From Methanoregula sp. UBA154 (lineage in GTDB: Archaea > Halobacteriota > Methanomicrobia > Methanomicrobiales > Methanospirillaceae): a stretch of DNA of 64,000 bases. The stretch spans positions 62,001 through 126,000 of the forward strand of contig DAPW01000022.1 of NCBI GenBank assembly GCA_002502245.1, read 5' to 3'. The translations under genes were made by a program, and so were the position numbers. Below are positions 53,281 to 63,100 of this stretch, in pieces (position 1 is the stretch's first letter; each line of letters begins with the position of its first letter). The notes beneath the pieces are model-generated. The model ran no database searches, had not been told where the DNA came from, and was given only the letters and a program-made list of their open reading frames with translations.

Positions 53281-54126
53281 ATGAGAGAAAATTACAAAAA
53301 AGGTTTACCGATACTGATGATCTGTCTGGTTGCAGTGCTGTCCTGCACAGCGGTCCTGGCTGCCACCACAGAAGTTCATATCATTAAATATGGCCCGGAC
53401 AGAACAACCATCCTGGCTGAAAAAACCGTCACGTACCAGTGGATGGAACAAAACCTGCCGGTGTACGGTGATGGACTGACTCATTACTATCACCAGGGGC
53501 CGGTCTTTCTTGATGATGCCAATCCTGACCGCGAACAGGAACTTCGCTGGAATGTTGCTGAAGATAAGAATGTGCAGGAAAAGGACATGGGTGCGGTGAA
53601 AGGTACTGATCTCAAAGATCTCTGCATTCTTGTCGGGGGAATGTCACCAGGTGATGAGGTAAAGATAAAGGCCTCTGACGGTTTTATAAAATCGTTTGCC
53701 TATGAAAACGTGTTCATGCCCCCGGCCCGGCAGGGTCCCATGGTTATCACGTGGTACCATGATACGGATGGTTACGTCCCCGATTATCGCACCGGGATGC
53801 GCCTGGTCTTTTTTGCCGACAACGCCACCAATCCCTGGAATATCCATGCGTTTGGGAATAATGACTGGCGCGAATCTTCTCTTCCCGAGTATTGGTATTA
53901 CTTCCAGCAGGGTGATCAAAAGTACCCGACCACCACCGGGCTATCGGTCCAGTCCGTTTCGGAGATTTTCATCTACACCAACAGTTCGGTACAGAAAGAA
54001 CCAGCCCCCGGGGCGATAACTGCACCGGCTCCAGCACCGACCAGGGCAGGAATCTCACCGTTTGCGCTCGCAGGTGCGCTCGCAGGGTGCATTATTCTTG
54101 GATCCCATATGCAGAAAAGAGGATGA
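53281..54126 (+). CDS. Exported anchored protein, family copy 1
   Basis: A 281-residue protein with a signal peptide (1-28), one domain (about 30-235), an Ala/Pro/Thr linker and a C-terminal membrane anchor (FALAGALAGCIILG) ending in KRG. The domain opens TEVHIIKYGPDRTTIL, has QWMEQNLPVYGDGLTHYYHQ, then GTDLKDLCILVGGMSPGDEV with IKASDGF after it, and GMRLVFFAD. This pattern recurs in three other proteins of this window. I infer a relation to the oxidoreductase molybdopterin-binding fold; family function is unknown to me. It is first in an operon that ends with a tungstate importer and overlaps the next gene by 4 bases. Confidence 0.8.
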   Translation: MRENYKKGLPILMICLVAVLSCTAVLAATTEVHIIKYGPDRTTILAEKTVTYQWMEQNLPVYGDGLTHYYHQGPVFLDDANPDREQELRWNVAEDKNVQEKDMGAVKGTDLKDLCILVGGMSPGDEVKIKASDGFIKSFAYENVFMPPARQGPMVITWYHDTDGYVPDYRTGMRLVFFADNATNPWNIHAFGNNDWRESSLPEYWYYFQQGDQKYPTTTGLSVQSVSEIFIYTNSSVQKEPAPGAITAPAPAPTRAGISPFALAGALAGCIILGSHMQKRG

Positions 54127-55016
54127 AGATGAATTCCGGTTCCTTTCATGAAAACAGGGTTCAAAACCTGCTGCCCCGCTGGACCCGGCCGGTCCGGTTC
54201 ATGATCGCCCTGGTCCTGCTCTGCAGTCTCGTGAACGCTGCCTCTGCAGCACCTTCCACTGCAGTCCATGTAGTCAGATATGCCGCTGACGGCACAACGA
54301 TCCTCAACGAGACGACCGTGACGTACCAGTGGATGGAAGCAAACCTTCCCGTGCAGGGCGATGGGAAGATCCATTACTACCACCAGGGGCCGGTCTTTGT
54401 AGATGACAAGGAAGGGCAGTGGGACGTCAACGAAACAATTAATTTCAAGGACGAAGGTGCTGTAATGGGGACGGATGTCAGGGACCTCTGTAGCCTTGTC
54501 GGGGGTATGAATGCCGGCGATGAGGTGACGATCAAGGCACCGGATGGCTACCATGTCGAGTTCGGGTACGAGAACGTCTACAACCCGCAACCCCGGCAGG
54601 GCCCGATCGTTGTCTGCTGGTATAATGGCGAGGAGACGAGTGTCGGCGAGCGCCAGGGCGTAGGCTATCCCCCTGCGTATTTTACCGGCATGCGCCTGGT
54701 CTTCTTTGCGGACACTTCGGTAAACAGCGAGGGGAAACACGTCTTTGGCAATAATGACATGCGGGCTGTGATGCCACCGGCAACGATCCACCTGTTCGAG
54801 GACCTGTACCCTTCAACCAGCGGCTATACTGTCAAGTGGATCGATGAGGTCAAAGTATACACCGGAGGGTATCATGGCACCAAAGGAGTCCTTGCCAAAT
54901 CGCTGGAATATAACCTGGCTACGACGGCACCGACAACCCGGCAGAGCCCGCTCCTGCCATTTACCTGTATCGGGGGTATCCTCATGCTGGTCTGGTTTGT
55001 AAAAAGGCGATCCTGA
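54123..55016 (+). CDS. Exported anchored protein, family copy 2
   Basis: A 297-residue protein from ATG 54123, with a signal peptide ending near ASAAP (about residue 42), the shared domain and a C-terminal anchor (LPFTCIGGILMLVWFV) followed by KRRS. Conserved points are AVHVVRYAADGTTIL, GDGKIHYYHQGPVF, GTDVRDLCSLVGGMNAGDEV with IKAPDGYHVEF after it, and GMRLVFFADTS. A short insertion with GERQGVGYPPAY distinguishes it from copy 1 and is shared with copy 3. It overlaps copy 1 by ATGA and shares one base with the next gene. Confidence 0.8.
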   Translation: MKMNSGSFHENRVQNLLPRWTRPVRFMIALVLLCSLVNAASAAPSTAVHVVRYAADGTTILNETTVTYQWMEANLPVQGDGKIHYYHQGPVFVDDKEGQWDVNETINFKDEGAVMGTDVRDLCSLVGGMNAGDEVTIKAPDGYHVEFGYENVYNPQPRQGPIVVCWYNGEETSVGERQGVGYPPAYFTGMRLVFFADTSVNSEGKHVFGNNDMRAVMPPATIHLFEDLYPSTSGYTVKWIDEVKVYTGGYHGTKGVLAKSLEYNLATTAPTTRQSPLLPFTCIGGILMLVWFVKRRS

Positions 55017-55594
55017 TGATCCGTGCTGCCATACCCGTCTGCATCCTGCTGGTCCTATCCTGCTGGTGTGCGGGATGCGCCGGCACCGCACCGGCTTCTC
55101 CCCCGGTGACAACACCAGCCGATGACTTCAGCAGCTGGCGGCTGACTGTCAACGGTTCCACCGTGACTGAATACACACTCGAGCAGATACAAAAACTCCC
55201 TGCCACCGCCGGCAATGGTTTTGCAGTCTCCACCGTCGGGATAAAATACGGCCCCTATATCTGCACAGGGGTCCTGCTGACCGACCTCCTTGCACCGTCA
55301 GGAGGGATCTCGGAAGGAGAGCAGGCCTGGATATCAGCGCCGGACGGCTACCTCTGGGTCTTTGATCATGACCAGGTGCAGGGAAACGGGTTTATCACGT
55401 TCAATGAAAGTCTTAAGGAGATCCCGTCCCCGCCTCTCCGCATCCTGCTGATGTACGAACAGGACGGAAAGCCACTTTCCTATAATGACGGGGGACCGAT
55501 CCGCGTGGCAATCATCTCGGATGAAAAGGGTGTGGTGACGGAAGGCAGCGCATGGGTCAAGTGGGTGGACAAAATTGAGATCAAGAAGGCCTGA
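55016..55594 (+). CDS. Lipoprotein with molybdopterin-oxidoreductase-like domain
   Basis: A 192-residue lipoprotein (lipobox CAGC, Cys21). The single domain, about 43-190, has the oxidoreductase molybdopterin-binding (sulfite-oxidase-like) pattern: WRLTVNGS, LEQIQKLPA, YGPYICTGVLLTDLL, APDGYLWVF, PLRILLMYEQDGKPLSYNDG, GPIRVAII and VKWVDKIEI. The position where sulfite oxidase has its metal-ligating Cys (before the GVLL segment) reads FAVSTVG, without Cys. It may therefore bind a pterin-like or other ligand rather than catalyse. It starts on the stop of the preceding gene. Confidence 0.78.
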   Translation: MIRAAIPVCILLVLSCWCAGCAGTAPASPPVTTPADDFSSWRLTVNGSTVTEYTLEQIQKLPATAGNGFAVSTVGIKYGPYICTGVLLTDLLAPSGGISEGEQAWISAPDGYLWVFDHDQVQGNGFITFNESLKEIPSPPLRILLMYEQDGKPLSYNDGGPIRVAIISDEKGVVTEGSAWVKWVDKIEIKKA

Positions 55595-55596
55595 CC

Positions 55597-56940
55597 ATGC
55601 AATCCGTCCAGTATCAGCCTGTCCATGGATTACGGCTCCTCCCGATCATCGTTATGGTGATCCTCCTCTGCGGGCTCATGAATGTGTCATCTGCAGCGCC
55701 CTCCACGGAAGTCCATATCGTGAAATATGCTGCAGACGGCACAACGGTTCTCAATGAAACGACCGTGACGTACCCGTGGATGGAAGAAAACCTGCCCGTG
55801 CAGGGTGACGGGCAGACCCATTACTACCACCAGGGCCCGGTCTTTGCCGATGAAAAGGAAGCGCAGTGGGACGTGAATGAGACCGCGAACTTCAAGGATC
55901 TGGGAGCGGTAAAAGGGACTGCGGTCAGGGACCTCTGTGACCTGGCCGGCGGGATGTCACCGGGTGACGAAGTGATGGTGAAAGCGGGTGACGGGTACCA
56001 TGTGGAATTCCCGTATGAGAATATCTATTTACCAGACCCCCGCCAGGGACCAATCGCGGTCTGCTGGTTCAACGGTGAGGAATCGGCCACGGGAGAACGG
56101 CAGGGCACCGGCTCCCCTCCCGGCTACCACACGGGGATGCGGCTCGTCATCCTTGCCGATACTTCCACAAACAGTGCGGGAAAGCACGTGTTCGGGAACC
56201 AGGATATGCGGGAGGTCATGCCCGCAGAGATGGTTCATCTGTTTGACAACCTCTACCCCTCAACCAGCGGATACGCGGTGATGTGGGTGGATGAGATCCG
56301 GATTTACCCCGGTGGGTATCACGGTTCAAAGGATGCCCTCTCAAAGTCCTACGAGACCAAGATGCAGGAGACCTACCCCTCACCCCCGCTCCCCAATGCA
56401 GGTCTTCAGGTGAACCTCGCCGTCCTGGGGTGCGAACTGCCTGGCAGGTCTCCTTCGGCAAGCGGAACGGACCCGGATGAAAAGATCTGGCAGGTTACCC
56501 TTAACGGAAGCCGCGGGCGCACCCTCACTCTTGAGGATTTGAGAAGGTTGCCGGCTGGTACCGGGTATGGCTCGATGATCTCCACGACAGGCGTGCGGTT
56601 CGGGCCCTATCTCCTGCGAGGCATCGACCTGCGGGACCTCGTCACCCTAGCCGGGGGGATGGATCAGGTTCAACGCATCCGGATTTCTGCACGGGACGGG
56701 TACCAGTGGGAGTTTGAAGCCGACCAGCTGGATGGTCAGGGTTTTGTTACCCTCGGCGCTGACCTGCGGGAACGGGCGTCCCCGCCGCTCCGCTTGATCC
56801 TCGCGTATGAACAGGATGGAAAACCGGTCCCGTATGATGACGGGGGGCCGTTCCGTATCGCTATCGTCTCCGATGATCCTGGCATGATCACCGAGGGTAA
56901 TTTCTGGGTAAAGTGGGTAGACCTGATCGAGATACGGTGA
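55597..56940 (+). CDS. Exported fusion of family domain and molybdopterin-oxidoreductase-like domain
   Basis: A 447-residue exported protein combining the two kinds of domain found singly upstream. After a signal peptide (to about residue 35) comes the shared domain (TEVHIVKYAADGTTVL, GTAVRDLCDLAGGMSPGDEV, GMRLVILADTS; about 36-265). A linker follows, then the oxidoreductase-like domain from about residue 300 (WQVTLNGS, LEDLRRLPAG, GIDLRDLVTLAGGM, ISARDGYQWEFEADQL, VKWVDLIEI). The metal-ligand Cys site reads SMISTTG, again without Cys. There is no C-terminal anchor. It lies 2 bases after the lipoprotein gene and 7 before wtpA. Confidence 0.8.
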   Translation: MQSVQYQPVHGLRLLPIIVMVILLCGLMNVSSAAPSTEVHIVKYAADGTTVLNETTVTYPWMEENLPVQGDGQTHYYHQGPVFADEKEAQWDVNETANFKDLGAVKGTAVRDLCDLAGGMSPGDEVMVKAGDGYHVEFPYENIYLPDPRQGPIAVCWFNGEESATGERQGTGSPPGYHTGMRLVILADTSTNSAGKHVFGNQDMREVMPAEMVHLFDNLYPSTSGYAVMWVDEIRIYPGGYHGSKDALSKSYETKMQETYPSPPLPNAGLQVNLAVLGCELPGRSPSASGTDPDEKIWQVTLNGSRGRTLTLEDLRRLPAGTGYGSMISTTGVRFGPYLLRGIDLRDLVTLAGGMDQVQRIRISARDGYQWEFEADQLDGQGFVTLGADLRERASPPLRLILAYEQDGKPVPYDDGGPFRIAIVSDDPGMITEGNFWVKWVDLIEIR

Positions 56941-56947
56941 GTTAACC

Positions 56948-57958
56948 ATGCCCCCGATAAAATTCCTAGTTGCTGCTGTCGTGATCATCGGTATGCTCTG
57001 CTGGGGCACGGGCTGCACCACAGGGGGAACAGGTCATGAACAGACCGTCCTTAAAGTACTGCCGGCAGGGAGCCTGCTCCAGCCGTTCGAAGAGGTCGAA
57101 AAGGCGTTCGAGGCAGAACACCCGGATGTGGATGTGCAGGTGGAGGGGCACGGGTCCATCCAGGTGATCCGGCAGGTGACCGACCTCCACCGCCCTGTCG
57201 ATGTCGTTGCCGTGGCAGATGCATCCCTGATCCCGGACCTCATGTTCCGCACAGATCCGGCGACCGGTACGAATTTTACGGATTCCTATACCCCTTTTGC
57301 GAGGAATGCCATGGTCATCGCGTATACGAACAAAAGCAGGTACGCCAACGAGATTACTTCGGAGAACTGGGGAGCCGTATTGTCCCGCCCGGACGTGCGG
57401 GTGGGGATCTCCAACCCGATGCTCGACGCGGCCGGGTACCGTTCGATCATGGTCACGCTGCTTGCAGACCGGTATTACGCCAATAGCACATTGTTCACGG
57501 ATCTTATCGGCAGACATTTCACTCCCCCGCTGGTGGCGGAGGATGTGGATGGAGTAGCGACGGTCAGGCTCCCGGAAGTCCTCCATCCTTCGGATGAGAA
57601 GCTCGTGATCCGCGACGGGAGTATCTTTGTCCTCTCCCATCTGGAAGCCGGTGGCATTGATTATGCGTTCGAGTACCGGAGTGTTGCAGAGGGGCATGAT
57701 CTCCGTTGGATCGATCTGCCACCGGCAATCGATCTGAGCTCACAGAACCCTGCAGAGGGATATGGAAAAGTGAAGGTGGTCCTCGGCTTCCAGCGGTTCA
57801 GTGCGATCGGCCAGGACAGGATCGGGCAGCCTATTGTCTACGCTGTTACCATCCCGAATACTGCGCCAAACCGGGATCTTGCAAGTGAGTTTGCGGATCT
57901 TGTGGTGAAAGAATCAGAGAGTGGAGGGAAGGGGTGGCCGGCGACGCTGGGGGGATAG
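56948..57958 (+). CDS. wtpA: Tungstate/molybdate-binding protein WtpA
   Basis: A 336-residue extracytoplasmic binding protein with lipobox GTGC (Cys23). The WtpA/ModA pattern is VLPAGSLLQPFEEVEKAFE, GHGSIQVIRQVTDL and DVVAVADASLIPDLM. In archaeal WtpA the oxyanion is held in octahedral geometry with help from an Asp and a Glu; Asp160 (NPMLDAAGYRS) and Glu242 (YAFEYRSVA) are the candidates here. The usual DPCGYR reads DAAGYR, a mild departure. It follows the exported proteins by 7 bases in the same operon. Confidence 0.9.
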   Translation: MPPIKFLVAAVVIIGMLCWGTGCTTGGTGHEQTVLKVLPAGSLLQPFEEVEKAFEAEHPDVDVQVEGHGSIQVIRQVTDLHRPVDVVAVADASLIPDLMFRTDPATGTNFTDSYTPFARNAMVIAYTNKSRYANEITSENWGAVLSRPDVRVGISNPMLDAAGYRSIMVTLLADRYYANSTLFTDLIGRHFTPPLVAEDVDGVATVRLPEVLHPSDEKLVIRDGSIFVLSHLEAGGIDYAFEYRSVAEGHDLRWIDLPPAIDLSSQNPAEGYGKVKVVLGFQRFSAIGQDRIGQPIVYAVTIPNTAPNRDLASEFADLVVKESESGGKGWPATLGG

Positions 57959-58011
57959 GCGATGTGGAGTGCGTGCAGGGAGGACCGGGGAGTGCAAAAA
58001 GAGGCTGAACC

Positions 58012-58824
58012 ATGACAGCCCGTACCTATCCGGACCCGTGCCTGATCGCGTTCGGTCTTTTCGGGAGCATTATTCTCATCGTCACGGCCCTTGCACTCCT
58101 CGCCATCGCTGTGCCGGAACTTTCGGATCTCTCCCACCTTGTCTCGGTTGCTACAGAGTCTGATGTCATATATGCCATACTCCTGACGATACTTGCAGCA
58201 TTTGTGGCTGTGCTCTTTCTTGTCATATTCTGCACTCCCCTTGCATACGTTCTGGCCCGGAGCACCTTCCGTTGGAAGCAAATCGTGGAAAATCTCGTGG
58301 ATATCCCGCTCGTGCTCCCCCACACGGTGGCAGGGCTGATGGTGTATCTTCTCTTCATGTCCCGCGGTCCCATCGGTGCCCCGTTCAGGAGCGTGGGGAT
58401 TGTATTCGAGGATGCATTCGCGGGAATCGTTGTTGGGATGGTCTTTGTCTCCTCGCCCTACTACATTAATGCCGTGCGGGAAGGATTTGAGAAGGTGCCG
58501 GTCCACCTCGAGAACGTTGCACGGATGCTGGGCGCAACCCGGTTATATGCATTCCAGACCATCTCGCTCCCGCTCACTACCCGGCACATCCTCTCCGGGT
58601 CGTTCCTTGCCTGGGGCCGGGCGGTCGGGGAGTTTGCGGCAGTCGTGATGATCGCGTATTTCCCTATGGTCGCGTCCACGCTCATCTATAACCGCTTTAC
58701 CACCGGAGGGCTCGAGGAGGCAAGGAGCGTCGCCTTCCTCATGATCCTCATCTGCATCGCGGTGTTCATCGTCTTCCGCTGGCTGACCCGGGCGGCGGGG
58801 AGGCACGGGCATGATCGCGCTTGA
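58012..58824 (+). CDS. wtpB: Tungstate/molybdate ABC permease WtpB
   Basis: A 270-residue membrane subunit with about six helices. The coupling loop EGFEKVPVHLENVARMLGA near residues 163-181 and SFLAWGRAVGEFAAVVMI near 200 are typical of ModB/WtpB. The C-terminus is basic (RAAGRHGHDRA). It overlaps wtpC by 14 bases. The 53-base gap after wtpA holds no obvious terminator. Confidence 0.92.
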   Translation: MTARTYPDPCLIAFGLFGSIILIVTALALLAIAVPELSDLSHLVSVATESDVIYAILLTILAAFVAVLFLVIFCTPLAYVLARSTFRWKQIVENLVDIPLVLPHTVAGLMVYLLFMSRGPIGAPFRSVGIVFEDAFAGIVVGMVFVSSPYYINAVREGFEKVPVHLENVARMLGATRLYAFQTISLPLTTRHILSGSFLAWGRAVGEFAAVVMIAYFPMVASTLIYNRFTTGGLEEARSVAFLMILICIAVFIVFRWLTRAAGRHGHDRA

Positions 58825-59875
58825 GCATCTCTCCCTCACGCTGGGGGTGTTTTCCCTGTACGACATTTCCCTCCGGGTCGGGAAGGGCGAGTACCTGATC
58901 GTCCTCGGGCCCTCGGGGGCCGGCAAGACCGTGCTGCTGGAGACCATTGCCGGCCTCCGTTCCCCGTCGGGGGGGACGATCCTCATCGAGGGCCGGGATG
59001 TCAGTAGTATCCCCCCGGAGCAGCGGGGGATCGCGATCGTGTACCAGGACTACTCGCTCTTTCCGCACATGACCGCGTACGAGAATATTGCGTACAGCCT
59101 CCGCCTGCGACGGCTCATGGAATCCGAGATTGGGAGCAGGGTGCAGGAGCTCCTCGCCCGGTTCGAGATCCCGGACCTTCCCGGCCGGTACCCGTCCTCC
59201 CTGAGCGGCGGGGAGCAGCAGCGGGTCGCCCTCGCCCGGGCACTCGCTTCAGACCCCTCTGTCCTCCTCCTCGACGAACCGTTTGCCGCGCTCGACCCCA
59301 GGACGCAGGAGGAGTGCATGCGGATCCTGCTGAAGGTGAAACAGGAGCAGGGCCTGACCGTTGTGCAGGTCAGCCATGCCCGGGAGGAAGCGTTTGCCCT
59401 CGGTGACCGGGCTGCCCTGATCATTGACGGGCGCATCGTGCAGACGGGGCCGGTCGAGGAGATCTTCCATCACCCCCGGACACCTGCAGCAGCACGCTAC
59501 GCGGGGATTGAGAACATCCTGCAGGGGACGGTGGTGTGGTCCGATAGTACGAGTCTTGTCATGGAGGCCGGCGACCAGCAGGTAACCGTGCAGGGTTCAG
59601 CACCGACCGGGTCCACGGTCACTGCCTGCATCCCCGGCGACCGCATCACACTCGTCCGGAAACCCCGGGTCACCATCGACACGTCCGTGAATGCCATCCC
59701 CGCGACTGTTGCCGATATTCTCCGTATGGAGCATGGCGTTAAAGTCCGGCTCGATGGTACCATCCCGCTGAAGGTCAGTGTCAGCGATATCAGTCAGCAC
59801 CCGTATTCGCCCGGTGAGCAGGTAACGACCCTCTTCTCTCCCGGGGATGTGCAGCTCCTTGAACCGGACCCCTGA
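58811..59875 (+). CDS. wtpC: Tungstate/molybdate ABC ATPase WtpC
   Basis: A 354-residue ATPase. Walker A is GPSGAGKTVL near residue 32, the signature LSGGEQQRVALARA near 130, and Walker B VLLLDEPFAALDP near 152. A C-terminal regulatory part of about 120 residues (from ILQGTVVWSDSTS) has the MOP/TOBE-like layout that senses the oxyanion. It is the last gene of the operon that began with the exported proteins. Confidence 0.93.
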   Translation: MIALEHLSLTLGVFSLYDISLRVGKGEYLIVLGPSGAGKTVLLETIAGLRSPSGGTILIEGRDVSSIPPEQRGIAIVYQDYSLFPHMTAYENIAYSLRLRRLMESEIGSRVQELLARFEIPDLPGRYPSSLSGGEQQRVALARALASDPSVLLLDEPFAALDPRTQEECMRILLKVKQEQGLTVVQVSHAREEAFALGDRAALIIDGRIVQTGPVEEIFHHPRTPAAARYAGIENILQGTVVWSDSTSLVMEAGDQQVTVQGSAPTGSTVTACIPGDRITLVRKPRVTIDTSVNAIPATVADILRMEHGVKVRLDGTIPLKVSVSDISQHPYSPGEQVTTLFSPGDVQLLEPDP

Positions 59876-60018
59876 GCCAGCTGCACAAGATCAATAACCC
59901 GGCCTGCTGGTGGATCTGATATTTTTTCCGTGAGATTTCGTTGCATCCCACCCCTTGGTCTCAGATGCGTCACTCACCAGATCCGTAGTGAACCTGTTGT
60001 CCCCGGTTGAAAAAAATA

Positions 60019-60027
60019 CATATTTAA
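60019..60027 (+). promoter_or_regulatory. TATA box of the large surface-protein gene
   Basis: AATACATATTTAATTTTAC lies about 115 bases before the ATG, so the transcript would carry a leader of about 90 bases, long for this genome. GGTGA lies 6 bases before the ATG. The 260-base gap after wtpC contains no other recognisable element. Confidence 0.45.
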
Positions 60028-60137
60028 TTTTACTTTTAATCAAGGTCAAATGAAAATATTTATCCTTTTTCGAAACGAGCATTCCCGGTATCGAGCCAAG
60101 CGTGGATTCGGTTAAACGACCAATCTGGTGAGTTCTG

Positions 60138-63100
60138 ATGAACAGTCTGCAGAAACAACTTCTTGTTTTCATCCTGCTCCTCGTTGTCGGCGGTATACTG
60201 GTTGCACCGGTGTCCGCAGCAACAACGCAGGTGCATGTGGTAAAGTATGCGAGCGACGGCACGACCATCCTTGCCGAACAGACATTAACTTACCAGCAGA
60301 TGCGGGACATGCTCCCCCTGATGGGTGATGGCGTCACCCATTACTACGCCCAGGGCCCGGTCTTCATTGATGATGATGACGAGGCAACCGAACAGGCACT
60401 CCGCTGGAACGCAGCCGAGGACACCAACGTCCTGGAAAAGGACATGGGCGCCGCTATGGGGACGAACCTCAAAGACCTCTGCGATCTTGTCGGAGGGATG
60501 TCCCCCGGGGATATCCTCCGGGTGAAGGCATCCGACGGCATGACCAAGGACTTTGCGTACGAGAACGTGTACGGGTACTCCGCGCACGAAGGGCCTATTG
60601 TCCTGACATGGTACACCGATTTTAACACGGAAGACGCGATTCCGGGTATCTATCCCGATACCGGCTACAGCGACGGCATGCGCCTTGTCTGGTTTGCGGA
60701 CGAAACAGCAAACCCATGGGGCATCCACGCGTTCGGGAACTGGGACTGGCACGAGGCTGCCGCACCGGAGTACTGGTACTACTACGTACAGGGCGGCGAG
60801 AACTACCCGACCACGACCGGGCTCTCGGTCAAGGTTGTCTCCGAGCTGAAGATTCTCAGCACCACAGGCCCGGCAGCACCAGTCGCTGCGTTCACCTCGG
60901 ACAAGCAGTCCGGCACCGCGCCGCTCACGGTCCAGTTCACGGACGAATCGACGGGTTCCCCCACGGCATGGGCGTGGGACTTTGACAACGACGGGACGGT
61001 AGATGACACCACCCAGAACCCGAGCCATATCTACGACACGGCCGGCACCTACACGGTGAAGCTCACGGTGACCAATGGAGCAGGCAGCGATGACGAAGTG
61101 AAGACCGGATACATCATGGTCAGCCCTCCAGCCGTTGCACCGGTTGCCGCGTTCACCTCAGATGTCCAGAGCGGCACCGCACCGCTTACCGTCCAGTTCA
61201 CCGATGTATCGACGGGAACTGCACCGCTGACGTATGCATGGGACTTTGACAACGACGGGACAGTGGATTCCACCGACCAGAGTCCGGGCCATGTCTATGA
61301 TACCGCCGGCACCTACACTGTGAAGCTTACGGTTACGAATGCCGTAGGCAGTGACGACGAAGTGAAAACCGATTACATCTCCGTCCAGAGTGGAGGAGAG
61401 ACCACCTCAGTCATAATTCCATCGGATGGAGACACAGAAATTTATGCAGATTCTCCCAGTGCAACCGGTGACTATTTGGCACCAAACATGAGGGTTCAGA
61501 CAAGAATCGGTATTGATCAGAGAATTGCTATCCATTGTGATCTCTCATCGATTCCTTCCGGAGCAACAATAACATCTGCGACACTTCACCTTTACCTACA
61601 AGTGGTTAAGAATCCGGGGCAGAATGATATCCATCGTATCATCGGAGGACCATGGAATTCCCACACTCTCAAATGGAATACCCTTCCCGCATTTGCACTG
61701 GTCCCAACGGACAGCCAATCGACAGGCATGAAAAGGGAGGTTCCGATCGTCTGGGACGTTACTCCGGATGTGCAGGCGTACGTATCCGGAGAGCCTATGT
61801 TCGGATGGGTAATCAAGTATCCCGTTGAGAGCGCGGATCCGTATAATTATGCGAGATATGCAACTCTTGAGAATACTACTCCAAACTTCCGTCCCTACCT
61901 TGAGGTGACCTATACCCTCCCTCAGCCACCTGCCGCAGCCTTTACCGCAGATCCGACATCCGGTTATGAACCGCTGACCGTCCAGTTCAGCGATGCTTCC
62001 ACCGGTTCCCCGACTACATGGGTATGGGACTTCGGTGACGGCTCCACCAGCACGGAGCAGAGCCCGTCCCACACCTACAACACCGCGGGAACCTACACGG
62101 TCTCCCTGACGGCAACGAACGATGCCGGAAGTGATACCGAGACGAAGACGGATCTCATCGAAGTACGCCCGATGCTCGTCTGGGGCCCCTACCTCACCGG
62201 CACCACGACCACCGGGACCGTGATCAATACCAAGACCGGCCTTCCAAACGCCGTGACGGTCGATTACGCGACCGATGCGTATTACACCGCGAATACCGCG
62301 TATGGCCAGAGCGCGACCGATGGCACGACCGACACGCTCCACCACGTAGCCCTCACCGGCCTCGAACCCGATACCCTCTACCACTACCGGGTCACCTACG
62401 GTGAGCAGCAGACCGCTGACCTGCACTTCCGGACCTTCCCGGCAAGCGGGCCGATCACGTTTGTCATGTACAGCGACACGCAGGACCAGCTCCCCACCTT
62501 CAGCCAGCTGGAGCGGCATAAGCTTGTCGCTGACCGCATTGCGGAAGAGCCCGATGTGGCATTCGTGCTGAACGCCGGCGACCTCGTGAACGATCCTGCG
62601 AACCCTGCTGACTGGGACCGCTACTTCGCGGCCGGCAGTGCCATGATGGCCAGCGTCCCGGTCTACCCGGCTCAGGGCAACCATGACGACAACGACCCCA
62701 GCTACTTCGCAAACTACGGGATACCGGCATATTATTCGTTCGACTGCGGGGACGCCCATATCGCGGTGCTGGACAGCAACTCGTGGGCGGACCTTGCCGC
62801 GGAGGGCACATGGCTCGCGGCCGATTTGCAGGCAACAGAGAAACCCTTCCGGTTCGTCTCGTTCCACCAGCCCCCCTACAGTTCCGATTCCAAGCACTTC
62901 GGCGGCTGGGAGAACATCCGTACAGAGTGGGAGGATGAGTTCATTGCAAACGATGTCCTCGCGGTCTTCAACGGGCATGTCCACGCCTACGAGCGGTTCC
63001 TGGCAAGCGACGTCAACTACTTTGTTTCCGGTACCGGTGGGGGCCCCGCGTACAACCTCGCCGACCCGCGCGCAGCAGGTTCCCAGAACAGCCTGGAATA

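Noticed and set aside
61596..62984. Minus-strand frame of 462 codons opposite the phosphoesterase domain
   Set aside because: It is antisense to readable catalytic motifs, and its composition is typical of a shadow frame.
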